Shown: in pieces, positions 1-11,854 of the stretch
Layout: each line of letters opens with the position of its first letter
Numbering within the stretch: position 1 is the first letter of the stretch
Source of the DNA: Hofstenia miamia
Taxonomy: Eukaryota > Xenacoelomorpha > Acoela
DNA: 64,000 nt
Assembly: GCA_004352715.1 (NCBI GenBank)
Contig: SCFE01000050.1
Coordinates: 2,160,488 to 2,224,487 of the forward strand
Direction: 5' to 3'
Notes under the pieces: model-generated
Told to the model about the DNA's origin: nothing
Database searches by the model: none
What the model saw: only the letters and a program-made list of their open reading frames with translations
Made by a program: the position numbers and the translations under genes

Positions 1-600
1 GATCTAAAATACTATTAATATATTCCCTAGGTTTTGGCTGTCCAACCACTTGTTCAAAGTTTGATTATTTTAATACATGTATTTAATGATCACTAGTGGA
101 CTAATCAAGAGAAAAACTCCTACACCTAACTTATGTGCACTTTCATGATCTGGCACAAAGACCCTTGAATTGTTCTTGGTGAGGGATCCAGACCACTACT
201 AAACACCACTCGATTAGCTCAAAATCATAGTAAATAATCAAACCTTTATAGTAAACAAAATAAGAATTCCAAATAAAATTCTTTATCAATTGCTTACAAT
301 GTTTAATTCGTATTTATAGTAAATCCAGAAAAGTACCTGTTGATTTCAAGATGGCGGCTAAAAATGATGGAAGTGATTTCGCCCCATCATTTTGCCAAAA
401 GTATTATTATCAACTAATACTAATCTCTAATTTCTGACACATATTGTTTCTTAGTTGCATAGTAGAAATAAATCTAAATTAATCTAATTGATCTAAATAC
501 AATATTTCTAATCATTGTTTCTTTGATCTTATTCTCACTTTGCTTGATGTTTGCAGCTTATTTTTGATTTTATTTGGATGATGCTACATGATGACTTGTT
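1..600. repeat. Interspersed repeat copy 1 (unclassified)
   Basis: A diverged copy of a repeat seen again at about 2.0-2.76 kb. Shared landmarks in the same order are AAAAACTCCTA, GTGCACTTTC, CTGGCACAAAGACCCT, CACTACTAAACAC, an AAAGTACCTG block and a terminal TGGATGATGCTAC. The central part is bracketed by short inverted words (GGACTAATCAAG and CTCGATTAGCT). No coding potential, tRNA-like promoter boxes or convincing hammerhead core were found, so the family is not named. Confidence 0.5.
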
Positions 601-1914
601 CCTTGACAAAGGCAGCCCAAATCATGGACTGCATTAGGATATGGATATGGTTATGTGTAGTTATAAAAACATTTCATTTGAATGCATCATGAACAGACAC
701 TTATAATTTATTACACTTTGATTATATTATGCCATTAGCTAGCATGAATGCATGGTAATTACATGCTATTACTACATAAGCTGAGAAATAAGAGAACAAC
801 TGAGATTGTTTATTGAGATAGATAATAAAATTTGAGACAAATAGGGCAGCACAGGTTGAACAAGTTTACAAACCTCTCATATTGGATATCAATCTGGTGC
901 GATGCCATAAAAATTGGTCATCCTGGATGTTTTGCTAGTTACTTGGATGAATTACCAATGTTTTCTATTTGCTTATTTTTCACTAGAATCAGGGACACTC
1001 TACAAGATGGTCACTCTTGCAACCTGACATTAAGTTCCTCAGTGCTGTTTGCTCTAGTTCATGCCCTTGATTCTACATGGTGAGCCTGATGTGATCCTGA
1101 ACTGTCACCAAGATGTTCATAACTACTTTTTTTTGGTTCATTTATTTTTTACTCTATTTTTCCCTCTACTTTTGCATGTTAGATTTATTACCAAACACTC
1201 TACATAGTTGTCTACCATACAGCCTAATTGCTTCTGTTCTGGTAACTGTTGTTGTTGTTTGATTTTTGGATGAGCTCCCAAATTGTGATGGATTTTTCTG
1301 GAAGTTCTTGTTTTTTTACTTTTATGTTGAGCCATAGATTCTAGTAGTCCTGTTGTTTTTTCTCTTATTGGGACTCCCTTGTGGAGCATTCACTGTGCAA
1401 GCATTGGTAGCTAGAACATTACCCTTTGTACTAGTGGATCATTAGTTAATTTATCTTTACCCACTTCCCCCAGTCAAACTTCTCCAGTGAACCATTGACA
1501 AATCCTCAAGATGACAACTGCTCCACCAATCCCTTAGCATCCATATGAAGCTCAGACACTGTGCCTAGATGCTCAGACATTAGAAATTGGAAACTTGAAA
1601 GAGTCTTTGTCTCTGTAAATGGCAATGTGAATGGAAAGTAAATGATGCATTGAGTTTCTGTAAAGGGATTAATTATGTATGCCTTACGTTAGCTTGGTGT
1701 GTGCACTCAAGTAAAGTTGTAACTGACTTAAACTCAGAGTTGTAAAGTGTTTGTTGTTTTTATTTAATAGAGCAACCGGGCATTGACACTAACTGCATGT
1801 AATAAAATAACTAAAATAGCCATTACCGTAAAACTATTGGCTTAATTATACAGATAACAAACTTGCAGTCTCCTATACCTACATCTAATAGTATTACATG
1901 TGAGGTCATTTATT
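600..1914. other. Noncoding stretch, nothing recognised
   Basis: About 1.3 kb with only short chance open frames (for example 832-1083 plus and 1138-1389 minus). These lack recognisable domains or splice-supported extensions. No RNA gene or mobile-element end is evident. Confidence 0.4.
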
Positions 1915-2381
1915 GAGTCAATTATAGTCGAGTCTCCTACATTTAAGAATATATAAATATCCCTAAGTGTCGACTATCCAGTCGTTTCAGGCATTGATTA
2001 TTTCTTACATGTGTTGATCGATAGTCAGACTAGGCAAGAATCGAAAAACTCCTAACCGTAACATAGGTGCACTTTCGTGACTGGCACAAAGACCCTAGAA
2101 TCGATCCCGTGATGGATTCCAGCCACTACTAAACACAACTTGCCTAGNGAGTCAATTATAGTCGAGTCTCCTACATTTAAGAATATATAAATATCCCTAA
2201 GTGTCGACTATCCAGTCGTTTCAGGCATTGATTATTTCTTACATGTGTTGATCGATAGTCAGACTAGGCAAGAATCGAAAAACTCCTAACCGTAACATAG
2301 GTGCACTTTCGTGACTGGCACAAAGACCCTAGAATCGATCCCGTGATGGATTCCAGCCACTACTAAACACAACTTGCCTAG
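1915..2381. repeat. Exact 233-bp direct duplication around a single N
   Basis: Positions 1915-2147 and 2149-2381 read identically, separated only by the N at 2148. An undiverged copy on each side of one N looks like two contig ends that overlap but were not merged, rather than a biological tandem repeat. The sequence is the first part of interspersed repeat copy 2. Confidence 0.75.
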
Positions 2382-2765
2382 CTGCACATTTAATTAAATA
2401 ATCAAACCAGATAAAGTAGAAATAAAAATTAAATAAACTCCGAAGAATTTATTGTTCATCAAACTTATGGTTGAATCAAAGCTATTTATAAAATTTCTAC
2501 AAAAAGTACCTGCCGATTTTAAAATTCAAATGATTCGTCTGCCAATATGGCTGTTCATACGTAAGCATTAGTTTGCTCAATTTAATTTGTCAATTATCTC
2601 TTGATCGGCTAACAAGTTTCTTATTTTGACCAATATTAAATCTTAGTTGCATTTTACAAAAATAAACTAAAGTTCATTAACTAAATTTTTTACAATTAAT
2701 TTCAATTGATAATCATTCGACGTTATTCAGCTTTTAGTTGCCTTTTTGGATGATGCTACAGTATG
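2010..2765. repeat. Interspersed repeat copy 2 (unclassified)
   Basis: Second copy of the repeat at 1-600, with the same ordered landmarks. It is bounded by the inverted words AGACTAGGCAAG and CTTGCCTAGCT and ends in TTGGATGATGCTAC. The first part is duplicated by the join at 2148. Noncoding. Confidence 0.5.
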
Positions 2766-3245
2766 CAACCAATGAATTTAAGAATTTATGTATACTATGC
2801 TGTCCAATTAGAATATATAAGCCTAATAATTATGGTCCAGACATTGTATTCTAATCAAATAAAATTTTACAAAACTTACCTATTTTGTGCTCACATGATT
2901 AAGAGTCAATATTGCAATTAGTTTCCATGCTATAGTGCACTGTATTCAGAGGATTATTAGACCTATATCAAAAACAATTATTTTACTGGTGTGAGCAATT
3001 ATTAAGGAAATTTTATTATAAGAACAGCTGTGATATTTTGGAAGTTATTCCAAAATTATTCCAGTGAAAGTCCAATTGGAATCTAAAAATAGCAAATTTT
3101 GTTTGTCCAACCAATTCCAATACAATTCCAATGTCCAATCAGGATTCCAATTAGATTCCAATTCCAATAGACAAGCCTTTTATCAGTGGTATGATGACTA
3201 AGTAAACAAAATTCAGTTTTTTAGCATTAATTCGTAATTTATGCA
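2766..3245. repeat. Noncoding DNA with an ATTGGAAT-rich repeat
   Basis: Mostly unremarkable AT-rich DNA. At about 3090-3180 there is a run of short ATTCCAAT-type units flanked by TTTGTTTGTCCAA and AGACAAGCCT. The same block occurs in the opposite orientation at about 16848-16935, so it is a dispersed element and not local slippage alone. Confidence 0.45.
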
Positions 3246-3249
3246 TTGA

Positions 3250-3812
3250 AAATTAATTGTATAATGATTGACAGCTCAACTCTATTTGAATTATTGCTTT
3301 ATCATCAGATTTGTCATCACAAAGTATGCAGAGATCATGAGCATATTGAATAAGATTGCTCTTAGTACAAAATTTCAGATCATTTATACAAATATTAAAT
3401 AGTGGGGGCTTAGAATAGTTCCTTTGGATATATCCCTTTGATCGGAAACCAACTTCAAAATACTTCATATATTTTAACCCATCTAATTCTGTTAGTAAGA
3501 TAATGATGAAACACACTAATCTTACCCATACCTATATGCTTAAGTTTTTCATATACTATTTTATGAGCTTTAGAAATATCTAAGCAGTAGCTTGTGTAAG
3601 AGCATCGATAGATGAAAAATGCTTTCGAAATCCAAATTGTGAATCAGAAATTATATTATATTTTTTAAAGAGCTTGTCAATTTGATCTGATAAAAGTCGC
3701 TCAAATACTAATTAGGGGAAGTTATCGAGATTGGTCTATAATTTGAGGCAATATTTTCATTAACTTTTTTAAGAACCGGCCTTACATGACCTTTTTTCAG
3801 AATGTCAGGGAA
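3250..3812 (-). pseudogene. CR1/Jockey-like LINE reverse transcriptase fragment
   Basis: On the minus strand, broken frames give in order an N-terminal RT block (DILKKGHVRPVLKK, then SNYRPISIT), a fingers block (SDSQFGFRKHFSSIDAL) and a palm block (PPLFNICINDLKFCTK followed by YAHDLCILCDD). These correspond to the RT motifs PVYKKG...NYRPIS, QFGFR, GP-LF-IYINDL and FADD of CR1/Jockey-group LINEs. The catalytic FADD reads YAHD, and several stops and frameshifts interrupt it, so it is inactive. No endonuclease or 3' end is recognisable nearby. Confidence 0.7.
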
Positions 3813-6450
3813 ATGCTAGTTGTGATGTATTCATTAAAAATAGAAGTTAGTGGTTAACAAAAAATTAAAACGGTTTTTTTACAAAATATTGTGTTTTATT
3901 GGTTTGATCATCTTATACGTAGTAGCATATCTGAAGTAAAAAATAATAATATATTTACCCCGCAAATCTGGTCGTGATGATTGACAAGGCTGCGGGGTGT
4001 TTGATCAAGAGAGGTTGGTGATCGCGGTGAAAAAAAGATAGTCGTTTCTCACTGAAGGCAATTTATCTTCTAATTTGAAGACAACAGTTGCAATGAATGG
4101 AAATTTCTTAAAGCAAGTGATTTTGAAAAAACTTCTAGATTTAATCCTTCTGTAATCCGCTGATTTATATTAAGAATNGAACAATAATGTAGATTGTAAA
4201 CTGGCCTGTGTATCTCCTTTGTGATAAGAATGGCCGCTTTTTTTGCATTTGCTCTTTGGAAATATAAATTTTTTTGTAATACCATGCAATAAATCTCTTA
4301 CAAATTAAATTTTTTAGAAGAATCATCATTGAAAAGCAAAACAAATATATATAAGTTGTTTAAAACACCAAAATTTATGAAAAAAAGATATTTGTTTCTC
4401 ACTGAAGGCAATTTATTTTCTAACTTGAAGACAACAGTTGCAATGAATGGAAATTTCTTAAAGCAAGTAATTTTGGAAAAACTTCTAGATTTAATCCTTT
4501 TGTAATCCGCTGATTTATATTAAGAATTTCCAAACCAGAAAGTCGTTCTTCCTTCAAACAGCTTTGTAACTATGTCTGTAGACGCCAAAGACATGAAAAA
4601 CTAGTTCATCATTACAATTTCGTAAACACCACACAAATCAGGAGATCCTGTTTTTTGATTTCAGCAATTTAGAAACATCCATCAGGGATTTGGGTTTCTC
4701 TTCATTTTTTGCAATAATATTCTTAAAAACTGTGATCTCGTCTGTTAGTGATGAATAATCAATGCCATAGCATGTGCAATGCTGTTTAAATTTTCATAAG
4801 ACAGAAGAAAGGTTTTATTAGTTGGAATTGTTGTCATAAGACAGCCTAACAGTGTTCCTTCTTTTGCGTCAGGAAATCGAGGTTCCTTCCTTGTCCAAAA
4901 TGGGAAAATAAACAGTTGAACAAAAGTATGAAACAACATCTTGATCAATAACGTCTCCACGTTGAAAGTCGCGAGTTTTGGATAAATAAATTCTTGAAGC
5001 AGGCAGACATCTGACAATGATGTCTCCCCTCTGGCTTGACAATTTCAATTGCTACAGCATTCAACGTTCTCTTAGCAATATTCCATATTTGTAAAAAGTA
5101 TTCCATTGTTCTTTTGGCTTTAAGAATGATCAAATGCTCTGTAGCTAAGCGCAAATTTGCCGGAATGTTAGTATGTGAGTACTGAAAAGTTTTGAATGTG
5201 GCGATATTAGTGAAAATGTCACCAAGGCGCAGACAAATGTTGGGCTAACACACCACATGTGTAAGCCGCTTGAATCCCTCTGTCTATCTAATTTTCCATG
5301 ATCACTAACGGTTTTTAGAACCTCAATAATATATGAGTAGTGTTTATTGCAATATCTACTAAGTTTTCTCAATAATTCCACGTTTGATGACAAAAGGTAG
5401 AAAAGGCAAATGACTTCAGCCCTTAGGAGATTTGAGGGCTCTTAGCAATTAAATTTAATTGATGTGCACATCAGTACGTGAAGATACAAGGTGTTTTAAC
5501 AATTCACGACCAAATTTTTGAAGACCTCTCTTTTCACCACAAGAACAGATGCCCCGTCAGTTGTCTGACCAACACAATTTTAAATGTCTCGGACGAAATC
5601 TCTATGTTTTAAGCTATCATTGAGAGAACAGTTTTGCATAGCGATTGGAAATCAAATTTATCAGCAGGTAGCTCTTTCAATCCAATAAATCACTCAAGGA
5701 TACATTCTGTTTCCAGATTCACATATTGAATGCAAAGTCTCAAATGAGCAGTTATCAAATCCGAAAAACTGAAGTATTATTGAAAAAAACACAGCCTCAT
5801 TGACCTCTGTTTGAAATTTTAAAAGCCCTAACCGTACAACATTTTCAATTAAAGCAATTTGTGCATCACTTGATATGTAATTTGCATTTTTGCATTGTTA
5901 CTCGGAGTCTTATATCTTAAATTAAATTGTTCAAATTCGATTTTCAATGAAACAAGAAGACCATGAAACTTTCGTTTATTTTGAGCATAATCCTCTTGTT
6001 AGAATTTCATTATGGTCTTGAAGTGATATATTTTGACATGACTAAAAAATGAACACCCGAATGAGTGTATTGACGTATTCTGTATTTTCCAATAGATTGT
6101 GCATATTTGATAAATGGAGTTGATTAATAGTAGACCATTGTGCATTTTGCAATTTATAAATTGATAATGCACTTTTGCTATCCAACTGATATTTAGATTT
6201 GAGTGGTTTTCAATCTGCTCAATTTCTAAATCTGTCTTTAAATGATTGTCTTGAAAATCCTGTAGATAGGCCAAAGAAGCGGACAGGGTTGACTGTAAAT
6301 GAGCGATTTTCACTTTCAAATACTGTTTTTTGGATGATGTTCTAAAATTGGTAAAGGCAAAATGGACTCACAATTAGTCCTAATTTGATCACTTTGAGAA
6401 GCTTCCTCTTGAGGATATTGTTGTTTTTTAAGAAACGATAGTCTGTCTGG
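3813..6450 (-). pseudogene. Decayed hAT-superfamily transposase (DUF4371-like)
   Basis: Minus-strand reading in shifting frames gives fragments typical of the DUF4371/ZMYM-like branch of hAT transposases. One is NCVGQTTDGASVLVVKREVF (about 5515-5575), matching the usual 'GQ-YDGA--MSG' block around a catalytic aspartate. A later helical region reads LLRKLSRYCNKHYSYIIEVL and LRLATEHLIILKAKRTMEYF (about 4945-5393), and VSYFCSTVYFPILDKE lies near 4900. Many stops and frameshifts show it is dead. Two diverged copies of one 148-bp part (4030-4177 and 4380-4527) flank the N at 4178. A possible N-terminal start (MPPDRLSFLKK) lies near 6455. Terminal inverted repeats were not found. Confidence 0.6.
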
Positions 6451-6479
6451 TGGCATTTGTTTTTTTCAGAGAAGGGAAA

Positions 6480-6864
6480 CTTACTGTATGAGCCGGATCA
6501 GGTTTGCAAACATTGCAAGAGATATTATCGTCTGCTGGTAAACCACATGATACTTATCTGGCGTTTGGCGTGTGTTGGTGCACGTCATTTTGCTCTGCTT
6601 TTCGCGTTTATTACTTTTGCATTATCGTTTGTTTTCAACCTTCTCGTTTTGTCGTTTGGACTACCCTCTTACCTTTTCTCCCTTCACTGCAGCTCTTTTT
6701 TACAGTGAAGATCGCTTCCCCACAGTTTCTTCCCTTGCTCCCTCCACTCCATCCTTCACTTGCAGTAAGTGTTTTTTTCCTTGTATACTTACTTAAACTT
6801 TTCCTTTTTTCTTTCTTGTTTTTTTTCTTCTCTCCCCCCTCTTATTTCTATTTATAACTTTAAT
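6480..6864 (+). other. Probable 5' UTR of the L1/Tx1-type LINE
   Basis: This stretch is less AT-rich than its surroundings and strongly pyrimidine-rich towards the end (long T/C runs at 6790-6850). It leads directly to the ORF1 start codon at 6865. Overlapping open frames here carry no recognisable domain. The assignment is by position and composition. Confidence 0.4.
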
Positions 6865-7818
6865 ATGACTACCTACCGTGAAGCCGTTAATAATAACTCT
6901 GCCGGACTTAATAATACTCCTCCAACAGTTATCTCTGCTCCAGTAAATGTAAACAACATAACTTTTAATTCCGATACCTTTAAAAACCTCACTGCTACTT
7001 ATATTCTACCGGCACCTCCTTCTGAGTGCAATACAATCCATACCCGTGCTCAGTTCTTCCGGACCACATACAACAACCTTGCTTTAAGCATAATGTCTCT
7101 GCTCAAATCAAAGGATCCCGGTATTGAATCGAAGATTCAAATCTCAAAGACGATGGCACCACCCAGGAACTCTTCAAATCTCCTAAAGGCAGTACAGGTT
7201 ATTGCAAATCCAGAGGCGGAAGAGCTGCTTGCAGATTTAATGGCATCCCCAATTGAAGTTGGAGGAAAATCTTTGTTTCCGACTGAAGCCGAAAGACGGA
7301 GACTCCCTCTGATTGCAGAAGATTCTTTCTCAAAAAACTTTAGAATTTCTATGTTGAATTTTCCGTCCAAGTGGAAACCTGAAGACCAGTTTGGNGGCTT
7401 AAGAATATCGGTACTTTTAAATCAATTGAGCACAAAACTTCTTTTAATTCAACTTTTTCCACTCTTCTATTTGAAGTTGACAGCCGGCAACAGCAAAAAA
7501 TTCTTAATGACTGGTGTTGTAATAACAAATCTTTTAACGTTGTGGGGGACCACAACATTATGTGTAATATTCCCGCACTTATTGTNAGAAGAAATATGTG
7601 AAGAAGTAGCAGAGACTCCTGCAGGCAGGCTGCCAACGGACGAGGACCACCTAAAAAAGTTGTATCCGAACCTAATTATACAAGGTTGCAGGTTGTGGGG
7701 CAATGTATCAAAAAAATGGGTACCATCCCCTACAGAAATGCATCATTCTAAATCGTATTGTCCTGATGATTCACTAGGAGTTCTGGAGATAGATAGTGAG
7801 CCATCAAGCCCAGTTTAG
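6865..7818 (+). CDS. LINE ORF1 (nucleic-acid-binding type), broken by two single-N joins
   Basis: The frame starts MTTYREAVNNNSAGLNN and reads as real protein to residue ~177 (KWKPEDQF). At the N at 7395 the sensible frame shifts: the next stretch reads WLKNIGTFKSIEHKTSFNST, then FEVDSRQQQKILNDWCCNN. At the second N (7586) it shifts back to EEICEEVAETPAGRLP and ends SEPSSPV. In L1/Tx1 LINEs the first ORF encodes an RNA-binding chaperone. The central region has the look of an RRM-like fold, but that is inference, and no zinc knuckle is visible. ORF2 starts 5 bp downstream. An upstream in-frame ATG at 6769 is less likely because it falls in the pyrimidine-rich leader. Confidence 0.6.
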   Translation: MTTYREAVNNNSAGLNNTPPTVISAPVNVNNITFNSDTFKNLTATYILPAPPSECNTIHTRAQFFRTTYNNLALSIMSLLKSKDPGIESKIQISKTMAPPRNSSNLLKAVQVIANPEAEELLADLMASPIEVGGKSLFPTEAERRRLPLIAEDSFSKNFRISMLNFPSKWKPEDQFXGLRISVLLNQLSTKLLLIQLFPLFYLKLTAGNSKKFLMTGVVITNLLTLWGTTTLCVIFPHLLXEEICEEVAETPAGRLPTDEDHLKKLYPNLIIQGCRLWGNVSKKWVPSPTEMHHSKSYCPDDSLGVLEIDSEPSSPV

Positions 7819-7822
7819 AACA

Positions 7823-10800
7823 ATGACGTCCTTTAATATAATTAATTATAATGTAAATGGAGTAACTAATATAAACAAACTAATTCAAATTTTTGAAGTG
7901 CTTAAAGCGTATAGCCCAGGCTATATCTTTATGTAAGAATCCAATTTATCTGATGCTTGTGCTAAGTACCTAAATTCAAACGGTTTTGAAGCAATAAGTA
8001 CTAGTAAATCAACTATGAGAAAAGGTGGCCTAATTACTTTTCTGCATAAATCCTGCCCCGCTTAAGATTAAAATCTGAAATCCCAACCACTCAATTTCTC
8101 GTTACTAGTAAAAATGAACTATTTGTAAATTATTATATTGGTAAAAATGACTATAAGAAAACTATTGATGAAATTGGTAAATATATAAATATTATTAAAC
8201 CTGCTTCTACCATAATTTTGGGTGATTCAAATTGTTTTGAAAAACTAGAAAATGTGTGGGGTTCCAGAGCTGCAATCAACCTAACACAAACCAGGCTTAA
8301 CTACTTTGAAAAGCATGTTATTAGTAAATATAACTTAACAGACTCGGCAAAGTTGTGTGAAAACATGTCGCACACATATTTCAATTATCTGGGTAATTAT
8401 TCCTCAAGAATTGACCACTGCTTTGTGTCGAATAATCTGTATGTAGAAGCCTCTAAAACCTTTATTAACGTCTTTATATATAAATAAATTGAATGGTCCA
8501 GGAATCTGGAAAATGAGATCCGCAACAATGAATGGATTAAAGGATGTCCTGGTAGAAATTATTAATTCCACATTGAGTGAAGCCAATTTTGATAACAAAA
8601 TCTAAGTGGACTCTAATGAAAGCCAGAGTAAAACAGCAAATCTCTATTAGAGAAAGAGAAATAGCAAAAAATAGATACCGCCAGCTAAAAACATTAGAGA
8701 AGCAGCTAGGATACATCAATGAAGAAATGATAAATTACCAAGAAATGAAAGAAGAAATCGAAGAGCAAATGAATAAGATCACATATGAGAAAGCCTTAGA
8801 AGAACTAGAATATATTAAAGATATAGAATACCAGATAGAGGAGGGAAGCATTAAAGAGATAAAGAACTTTGTAAGTAGAAACGTGAATAGAACAAACATC
8901 GAAAAAGTAAGAATGAGTGACAATTTTCTGAGTGAAAGTCAAGAAGATATAATTTCAACCTATTCAACTTTCTATAAGGACCTGTATGCGGAAAAGGAAC
9001 AAGAAGAGAATTTTGAATTGACCATCCCACAAATCAATGAAGAAGAAAGAAATTATTTAGAAGAAGAAATTAGTTACTCGGAAATAAACTTCTGCAATTG
9101 GTAAACTTAAGAACAGTCCTGGTTTGGACAGTCTAAATTCAAGCTTTTATCAATTGTTTAAAACCACGCTTATTCCGTACTTTAAATTATTGATTGATTC
9201 AATCCTTTCTGATGGCACAATTCCAAGCAGTATGTTTAATGCAATAATTAAACTAATACCAAAAAAGGCTGTGATCTTGAGCTTCCGAAATCGTGGCGTC
9301 CTATTTCACTGTTAAATAATGATATTAAAATTATCTCTCAGATTCTAAATTCTAGATTTTCTAACCTTATTCAAAAATACGTATACTCCACTCAAACGAG
9401 ATTCATAAAAGGCCGACAAATTTGCTTAAACATATGTACGCTCCAAGTCATTATAGATTCATGTCGCACCCCAGTTTCAAGCCTAGATATCTTAAACATC
9501 GATTTTAATAAAGCGTATGATTCCGTTCATCATAAATACTTATTTTACGTACTTGAAAAACTGCGAATACCTGGGCAAACTATTAAGCTTATTAAAGCCT
9601 TGTACAACAACAACTCTTCTTATCTCCTTATTAATGGCTTCTTGTCACTCGGAATATCAATAAAAAGAGGAGTAAGACAAGGATGTCCGCTGTCATGTGT
9701 ACTGTTCAATCTATCCATTGAACCCTTCCTAAGGTCTGTAAATAACAATAATGAATTAAAGGGGTATATGTTTAAGAATATAGAAATTAAATATCTCGCG
9801 TTTGCAGATGATATAACCTTTATTTTATCTAATCCTTCTAGTATATATGCATTGTCTAAAGATTTATTAAAACTTGGTAAGATCAGTGGATTAATGATTA
9901 AGAAGAAGAAATCTATCTACTCTGGACTGGGCAGAGCAAGGTTCTGGAATACCGACTGCGCAGTGATCATAATGCAATTAACTTATTAGGTGTCAAATTG
10001 AATCTAAATGAACAGGTGGGTCTCGATATGCATGCTTTTGTAGAAGAAAACAAGGCTTTAATTAATTTTATAGGAAATAGGAAGATTTCAATAAATAGCA
10101 AAGCCAAAGCTTTTAACGTGCTTTTACTCAGTAGATTAATGTATATAATATAATAACCCAGAGGTACCAGCAATCAATGAAATACAACGAGTTATTAATG
10201 AAGCAGTGTGGAAAAATAAAGACCACTCCAGACCAAAATCTTTACTGCACTGTAGCTATAAAGAAGTTGGAATCCAACTCGGAAACATCTTTTACCTACA
10301 AATGTCATATAAAATTAACATCCTTAACATAATTCTGAACTCTAGCTGGCATCCAATTCATGCTTTATGCTCCGCAATAATTAAAGATCTCACCAAAAGA
10401 AAAGACCTGCTGGACATGGTCTGCAGCATTACCCTCCCGAATCAGTTTAAGACACAATATCCAGTTTTAGCAAATATCTTCAAATTATTGCAAGGAATGA
10501 AATTCCAGCTGAATCCTCACAATTGTAGTGCGGAACTACCGAAGATGGTATCCAAATCTAAATTTTTTATGGGTAGTGTTAAGCTTAATGACGATTTGCC
10601 CCCAACAAACTTATATAACTTTTTAATAAGAAAACGTAGTAAAATGTTGGTTTTCAAGTCAAAATCAAAGGGTAAAATCCTTACGAATTTCAGCTTTTTC
10701 GACCATCCCGACTCCAACAAAGCTATTGAAAAGGCAGTAGTCTATTGGAACACTCCTAAAGACACGATTTTAAAGATTTTGGATAGAATCAGGCAAGAAA

Positions 10801-11078
10801 AGCTAAGACCCTACTATAAAACAATTTTGTATAAGGTGGTCATGAACAGAATCGTAAATAGGGACAAGTTTTTCTTCTCCAGGTTAATTGAAACTCCCCT
10901 ATGTAGACTATGCCATCAGTCAAACGAGAATCCAGAGCACCTCATCTTTGAGTGTATTATGAGAATAAATGAAAAGCCTGGAGACCTCAATAAAATCGGA
11001 GATTTATTAACTACAGAAAATTTGAGGGCAGCTGTAACATATATTATAAAATCAATCGCATCACCAAAAGATTTTTAA
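7823..11078 (+). pseudogene. LINE ORF2, L1/Tx1 type: AP endonuclease + reverse transcriptase, frameshifted
   Basis: ORF2 of a non-LTR retrotransposon, which nicks target DNA and copies its RNA there. Endonuclease (about 7823-8490): MTSFNIINYNVNGV, then ESNLSD, RKGGLITFLHKS, GDSNCFEKLENVWG and SRIDHCFVSNNLY, matching the APE motifs. Linker (8577-9104): charged coiled-coil-like region with TYSTFYKDLYAE. RT (about 9100-9850): SPGLDSLNSSFYQLF, IKLIPKKA, RPISLLNNDIKIISQ, NIDFNKAYDSVHHKYL, GVRQGCPLSCVLFNLSIEPF and the catalytic YLAFADDITFI. The C-terminal part (10206-11078) ends with a CxxC...HxxxxC zinc-knuckle-like block (CRLCHQSNENPEHLIFEC). Several frameshifts and stops (near 7936, 8064, 8490, 9104, 9315, 9989 and 10152) make it inactive, but all domains survive. 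Confidence 0.85.
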
Positions 11079-11850
11079 CATGTCTTATATACATTGTACA
11101 TATATTTTATTAATTAAGACTTTTTAGATACATGTTCATTTGTTGGTTTTTTATCTGCCTCTTTTAAGTAAGTAATTGTGTGTAAATAGTTTCATCATTG
11201 TTAGTTCCTTGTAACTTTGCTTCTGTCCTTTTTTGTTCTAGTTTAATAGCTCCTTAACGTAAGTTACTTGTTAATCTTTTGTGTGTCTATACTCTGTTAA
11301 TCCCTGTTGTAAATAGCTGTACATATTGTAGATAGATGTTTTTAGTATTGTGATGACAAGAACTGCTTGGCCAGTAAATATGTAAATACTGATGTAAATA
11401 ACTGAAGCCAAGAAAAAATTATCAGTTCTTTATCTGAGTACACCTTTTTGTGTAGAAATAAAAAAAGGTAAATTACATAACGCACATTTGTGAATTGTGA
11501 GGCTCTTGGGATAATTACAGACATGACAAACAAAAGATATCATCTAGAATAGAAAATAACAAAGCATTAACCTATGTACATTTGAAAGATATGTACATTT
11601 TTTTAAAAAAATTCAAAGAAGCACCCCACTTTAATTTAATAAACATTATAATATTTGCGTCGAAAAAACTGGCAATGGCAGAATTTGTAATCGAGTGCAT
11701 AACCAAACATTTTAAAAGGTGGATATTCTTGAGAAAACTTGACATTATTGCATTTCTATTCGAAATTACGTAATTATTACAGCAGCACCTATCATGAAGA
11801 AAAGTTGGAACCAGACGAAAATTTAAGCTATTATTGCATTGTATATTTAG
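11079..11850. other. LINE 3' UTR and adjoining noncoding DNA
   Basis: About 300-400 bp after the ORF2 stop are T/G-rich (TTTGTT, TGTAAATAG repeats), as in LINE 3' UTRs. No poly(A) or simple-repeat tail marks the exact end. Small open frames at 11572-11874 have no recognisable domain. Confidence 0.35.
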
Positions 11851-11854
11851 TAGA

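Noticed and set aside
832-1389. Two ~83-codon open frames near the left end
   Set aside because: No domain, no splice support and normal chance length for AT-rich noncoding DNA.
2025-2390. tRNA-derived SINE or hammerhead ribozyme in the interspersed repeat
   Set aside because: The AGAATCGATCCC word resembles a B box only weakly, A-box spacing is wrong, and no CTGATGA core is present.
7137-7703. Minus-strand open frames over LINE ORF1
   Set aside because: Shadows of the plus-strand LINE ORF1, which has the coherent protein sequence.
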